Source: Chara braunii (Eukaryota > Streptophyta > Charophyceae > Charales > Characeae). From it: a stretch of 31,395 bases of DNA. Below, piece by piece: positions 28,204-31,395 of this stretch. Positions within the stretch are counted from its first letter, which is position 1, and the number at the start of each line of letters is the position of its first letter. Below the pieces are notes generated by a model. The model was not told the DNA's origin, searched no databases, and saw only the letters and a program-made list of their open reading frames with translations. The stretch lies in contig BFEA01000073.1 of the NCBI GenBank assembly GCA_003427395.1, positions 3,625,557-3,656,951 of the forward strand. Direction: 5' to 3'. The position numbers and the translations under genes were made by a program.

Positions 28204-28235
28204 GTTCCTCGAAAGGTATCGAATGACATACATAC

Positions 28236-28426
28236 CTTGTGAGATGTCGAACATACGCCAGTAAACAGCTCTTGTATTCTTGAGGGGATTGCAGCGCCAA
28301 CGCAGATGCAAGCATAGTCTCAAGATGCGCTCGTGTCGCTTGCTTACTATCTTCTCTGAATAATCACAGATGGGGCATATGAGCACGCAAAGGCAGTTAA
28401 TCCACCACTGGCTGTGGGAACCTTCT
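28236..28426 (-). CDS. Candidate internal exon, function unknown
   Basis: On the minus strand a 191-nt segment is bounded by a branch-like CTAAT and an acceptor TGATTTACAG, and by a strong donor, CAAG then GTATGT. One frame is open throughout and includes [40 protein letters not shown] and [12 protein letters not shown] CxxC motif (CPIC) is present. The composition looks like a real folded protein, but I do not recognise the family. A possible preceding exon lies upstream on the minus strand (to about 28612, beginning MLFQWRKRGLGN), and it is open through the intron as well. No following exon was found in the repeat-rich sequence below 28230. Confidence 0.35.
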
Positions 28427-28709
28427 CTGTAAATCAAGGATTAGGAGAACGGTGAAGTTGTGAGCGCGTATACAGCAACTGCGAGCCAACACCATAGACA
28501 CAAACCGGATGCTTGCTTGAGTTGAGAAGGCTCCGCAATCCTCAGAGAGAGCTCCAAACGAAGCCTGAACCCAAACGTTCCCTAAACCCCTTTTCCTCCA
28601 CTGAAAGAGCACCTTCCCCTTCCCCTTTTTTCTCTTTTTTCTGCTTTTTTTTTAAGGGGGTAACCCCCCTGGCATTATTCATCTGCTTCCCGCAGGATTA
28701 AAACCCACG

Positions 28710-28877
28710 TTCTGTGCTTGCCACCGGTTCCAGGTGTAATACCTGGAACTGTTCTGTGCTTGCCACCGGTTCCAGGTGCAATACCTGGACCCGTTCTCTG
28801 CTTGCCAACGGTTCCAGGTACTGCATCTGGAACCGTTCTTTGCTTGCCAACGGTTCCAGGTACTGCACCTGGAACCG
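28710..28877. repeat. Four 42-bp tandem hairpin units
   Basis: The units are 28710-28751, 28752-28793, 28794-28835 and 28836-28877. Each contains an inverted repeat of the type CGGTTCCAGGT, a 5-nt loop, ACCTGGAACCG. It is perfect over 11 bp in unit 4 and has one or two mismatches in the others. The loop is GTAAT/GCAAT in units 1-2 and ACTGC in units 3-4. As 42 is a multiple of three, frames on both strands stay open as 14-residue repeats (for example PPVPGAIPG), which is not evidence of coding. Confidence 0.92.
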
Positions 28878-28890
28878 CTCTGAGTACTAG

Positions 28891-28973
28891 CACAACACTC
28901 TTCGTTAAGCCCGATGACGACGATGAGAGATGTGGACGGCACCACTCTACACAACACTCTTCGTAAAACCCAC
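28891..28973. repeat. Short direct repeat, 61-bp spacing
   Basis: ACAACACTCTTCGT then an AA(A/G)CCC-like word occurs at about 28892 and 28953, just downstream of the 42-bp array. Confidence 0.7.
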
Positions 28974-28979
28974 TCTACA

Positions 28980-29430
28980 CACCCACACAGCCTGGGAGAT
29001 CCACTGGCATGTCTGCTAGTACCGTCCCGACCACAGTGGCAGAGATCCGCCTGAATGGAGAGCTTAGCAAGGACGTGTTCTATGTCGTCATGTTCACTAT
29101 ATTAGAAAAGAAACCCCGCTGAGCGTGGCAGATTTGTACTGCTCTCGTAAGCAATGTGCTCTTTCGAGTCCATCAATTGAGGCTCCTTTCAATATGCTGG
29201 CTGTGTACTCCCACGTTGTGTGCGTGTTGTAGTCTGTCAACAGAACAACCCGATTCGCCGATCCAAAACTGATACAGACAACCTATATAACCCTATCAAT
29301 ACGCGATGAGACAAAAAAAGAGCAAAGATTGCAATGTAATGATAAGCGTAATGTTTTGACGAAGCAGCCATGCACTTAACATGCGATGCATACCCACCAT
29401 TTTGCCCTTCAGCACACCTACATCATTTTA
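28980..29430. other. No gene or repeat recognised
   Basis: A unique-looking stretch without a supported ORF, RNA gene or repeat. Confidence 0.4.
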
Positions 29431-29439
29431 TTTTATTTT

Positions 29440-29640
29440 TCAGTTTTTTTTTTTCCCTCTGTGTTCAGTGTATTGAGTAAAGCTCGCACAATTTTATAGG
29501 GCCTAGAGAGCTGTCCAGTAGGTTGCGTCCAGGTCTAAGTTTAGGTCTTGTGTAGGGGCAGCAGGACTTGAAACCCGCGAGCTGCCCCAAGCATTTCTGA
29601 GTTCCAAGTCTTTCTAATTGTTCCGCTGCGAAGATTCTAA
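29440..29640 (-). mobile_element. tRNA-derived SINE-like unit
   Basis: Read on the minus strand there is a tRNA-like head from about 29631 to 29553. GCAGCGGAACAATTAGAAAG is in the A-box position, ACTTGGAACTCAGAAAT is in the anticodon region, and the B-box-like GGGTTTCAAGTCC sits in a T arm. A body of about 90 nt follows and ends in GAGGG and an A run (29445-29457). Head, body and A tail in that order fit a SINE. No target duplication was found, so the boundaries are approximate. Confidence 0.5.
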
Positions 29641-29659
29641 CCTAGAAGCTGTAGGCAGG

Positions 29660-30140
29660 GCAAGTTTTGCTACCTAGCTTTGCGTAGATCGTAATAGGAG
29701 AGAAAAGGGCAGCCGTAGGAATGTAGCTTTCTTAGACAAGGCAACCATTCAAACTCAACCAATTTCTTACTCCAGGTAAGTAGAGATAATTCACCAGCCA
29801 TCCGCGGCCTCCTGAATGTATGCTCCGCGTTCACCAACGGAGACTGTTAGCTTGGGCCTCCCGCCTGGTTGTGAAAGTACGGGCGTATTGGTTCTTTCCA
29901 GCCTGCGCCGGGTGATAAGAGCTTGGGTACTGCTCACCGCACAGAGCAGAGATAGGTAGTTAGGTAGGTGTAGACCCATAACCTTAGGATAGCTTAGCAT
30001 AGCCCACCGGTGACTTTAAGCTTCGACTCCGTGCCCATAGGTTAGATGGTGGACTCTTCTTTCCATAGTTGAATAGTAAGGAGTAGGTGTAGGATAATGA
30101 GAGGGGGGAAACATGCCCGGTCTTTATCGCCGAATCTAGT
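29660..30140. other. No gene recognised
   Basis: Only short overlapping frames, the longest being 69 codons on the minus strand (29791-30000) with no known domain. Confidence 0.3.
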
Positions 30141-30144
30141 CCGA

Positions 30145-30200
30145 AAGTTGCCCCCAATACAGCTATAATGACAGGGCGTTCTATCTGGGTGAAGTCGGTA
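30145..30200. repeat. Foldback family A, right arm only
   Basis: CCCAATACAGCTATAATGAC, then GGGCGTTCTATCTGGGTGAA and GTCGGTA, match the right arm of the 30437-30547 copy. No left arm precedes it. Confidence 0.6.
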
Positions 30201-30436
30201 AAGGGAAGTCTGGATTGTCAAACGACTTCTCCGCAGTCGTCTTGACATCCGTACGATGGGACACCCTCAAGTGCTTTTCTTGTGGGCTCAACTGGAACAG
30301 TCAACAAACCTAACGCACTTTCGATTTGCTGAAAACAATACTGTTTGGAAGAAAGGTCTCCTACTCTACTGTGAAAGCGGGAAAAAAGCAGTCGCAAGGC
30401 ACTAAGAAAATCTTTGAACAGCGAGCAGACTTTGTA

Positions 30437-30547
30437 CTGCCGTCTTCACCCGAATAGAACGCCCGGTCATTATAGCTGTATTTGACGCAACGTCCAGTCC
30501 AGATGCAGCAATAATTACCGGGCGTTCTATTCGGGTGAAGACGGTAG
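30437..30547. mobile_element. Foldback family A element, near-perfect 111-bp hairpin
   Basis: Bases pair across a centre near 30492. CTGCCGTCTTCACCCGAATA at the left is inverted as TATTCGGGTGAAGACGGTAG at the right, followed inward by GAACGCCCGGT/ACCGGGCGTTC and CATTATAGCTG/CAGCAATAATT with few mismatches. No ORF. This is the least decayed family A copy in the window. Such a transcript would fold into a long hairpin similar to a small-RNA precursor; that is inference. Confidence 0.9.
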
Positions 30548-31111
30548 TCTCGTAGGAACACTCAAAGAGTTGCCGTGAAAGTTTATTTCAAAGGACGGCA
30601 CACCGACAGAATTTGTTCTGCTGATACCTGCAGCAACAAGGTAGTGATGTTTTGCACCATCGTTCCTCGATTTGCGAGTGCCATCTTGCACTGGGGCCAT
30701 TCTAGCCTTCTTCTCCGTCTCGTTCTTTTGTCTAAGCGGTGGGCATGTGATCGACTGCAAGCCAACGGTATATATATCACAACAATCAAATGTTGGTGGA
30801 GTCTAGGAGGCGGTGGCACCCCCTGAACAATGCCCACATCTAGGTTTCACCTTACCGGCGCCTCGCAGGCCCCTCCTAATAATGCCCCCACGACTCGACT
30901 CCAAACTTCAAAAGGCTACACTGCTCTTTGAAGTTGAGTTTCGTCAAGTGATTGTAGTATCATTGTACCCATCTACCGAAAGTCCAGAGGGGTCTCCTCT
31001 GCGACGGGCAGGCCCATCTTTCTGGAGCCTGCCCCTTTCCTTAGGGGACACCGGAAAGAAGGAGCCCGCCCCTAAGAGGTATAAAGAAGGACATCACAAA
31101 GAGACCTTCCC

Positions 31112-31140
31112 TTAAACCACCAGTACCTCGGCCTGCTTAA
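31112..31140. repeat. Left end of a TTAA-bounded element running to the window edge
   Basis: TTAAACCACCAGTACCTCGG matches the left TIR of the 2035-2193 element. The right end is not within the remaining 255 bp. Confidence 0.5.
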
Positions 31141-31395
31141 AAAGCCCGACGTGGCCATTAACACGTCCCGTCGAACAGAGATCCGGCAACAAGACTACCA
31201 GTCGGTCACTGTTCCTTCTTGCCCAACTGCTTCCCTCCTAGCAAGAAAGAAAAAGCAAAGACAAAAAAGAAAACCATTCAGGTGGTATCATACTTCGTCA
31301 AAAGAAAAGAAAAAAGAAAAACAAAAAAGGAAAGAGACAGAGACAGAGAGAGAGCTAACGTGAATGAATCTCACCGCCTCTTAGCGGTAGATTAA

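Noticed and set aside
28710-28877. CRISPR array
   Set aside because: The units are contiguous 42-bp copies without unique spacers, in a eukaryotic context.
28675-28966. Open frames over the 42-bp repeats
   Set aside because: A repeat length divisible by three keeps frames open on both strands; there is no other coding signal.
1-31395. LTR retrotransposon or reverse transcriptase sequence
   Set aside because: No long direct repeats with TG...CA ends and no reverse transcriptase, integrase or protease motif was seen in any frame.

Overview
This is a repeat-dominated nuclear window from a eukaryote, and it contains no intact protein-coding gene that I can support. Three sequence clues point to the green lineage. 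The U6 snRNA copy at 16.27-16.37 kb has the plant-type 3' end (AAATCGAGAA...TGGTCCAAA, not the animal type). A fragment of mitochondrial nad4 at 8.49-8.76 kb translates to a plant/streptophyte-like NAD4. A trihelix/Myb-like protein remnant lies beside it. A charophyte such as Chara is my best guess, but the genus is inference only.

Layout. From 0.3 to 6.6 kb is a dense nest of short inverted-repeat (foldback, MITE-like) elements from at least five families, some nested or abutting, mixed with long poly(T)/poly(A) runs. From 6.9 to 8.5 kb is a broken trihelix-type gene whose 3' end runs straight into a nuclear copy of mitochondrial nad4. From 9.2 to 11.1 kb are microsatellites and an imperfect GATA foldback. 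From 11.15 to 12.3 kb (minus strand) is a decayed PIF/Harbinger DDE transposase. A trihelix/Myb-like protein is the usual partner of that transposase, so the two remnants could come from one autonomous element or a related pair. From 13 to 16 kb are hairpins, a long (GA)n tract and another terminal-inverted-repeat element. A retro-copied U6 pseudogene lies at 16.3 kb and three tRNA-like modules at 17.1-17.5 kb. From 18.3 to 19.7 kb is an AT-centred foldback repeat interrupted by an assembly gap of about 865 N.

From 19.9 to 23.4 kb come a 28-bp tandem repeat, a field of CTATAGC-like words, a purine tract, a candidate exon, and a strongly diverged tandem array. At 23.87-24.05 kb is a retroposed insertion with an A17 tail and a 15-bp target-site duplication. 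From 25 to 28.2 kb are more short tandem repeats and a second short-word field. At 28.24-28.43 kb (minus) is a candidate internal exon with good splice sites. At 28.71-28.88 kb are four 42-bp repeats, each a hairpin. At 29.4-29.64 kb (minus) is a tRNA-derived SINE-like unit, and at 30.44-30.55 kb the cleanest copy of one of the foldback families.

No genes work together here in the sense of a pathway. The window is best read as mobile-element debris: DNA-transposon proteins, non-autonomous DNA elements and Pol III-type retroposons. The least explained observation is that several homopolymer runs sit between short direct duplications of the flanking sequence, which may be tail-only retroposition or an assembly artefact.
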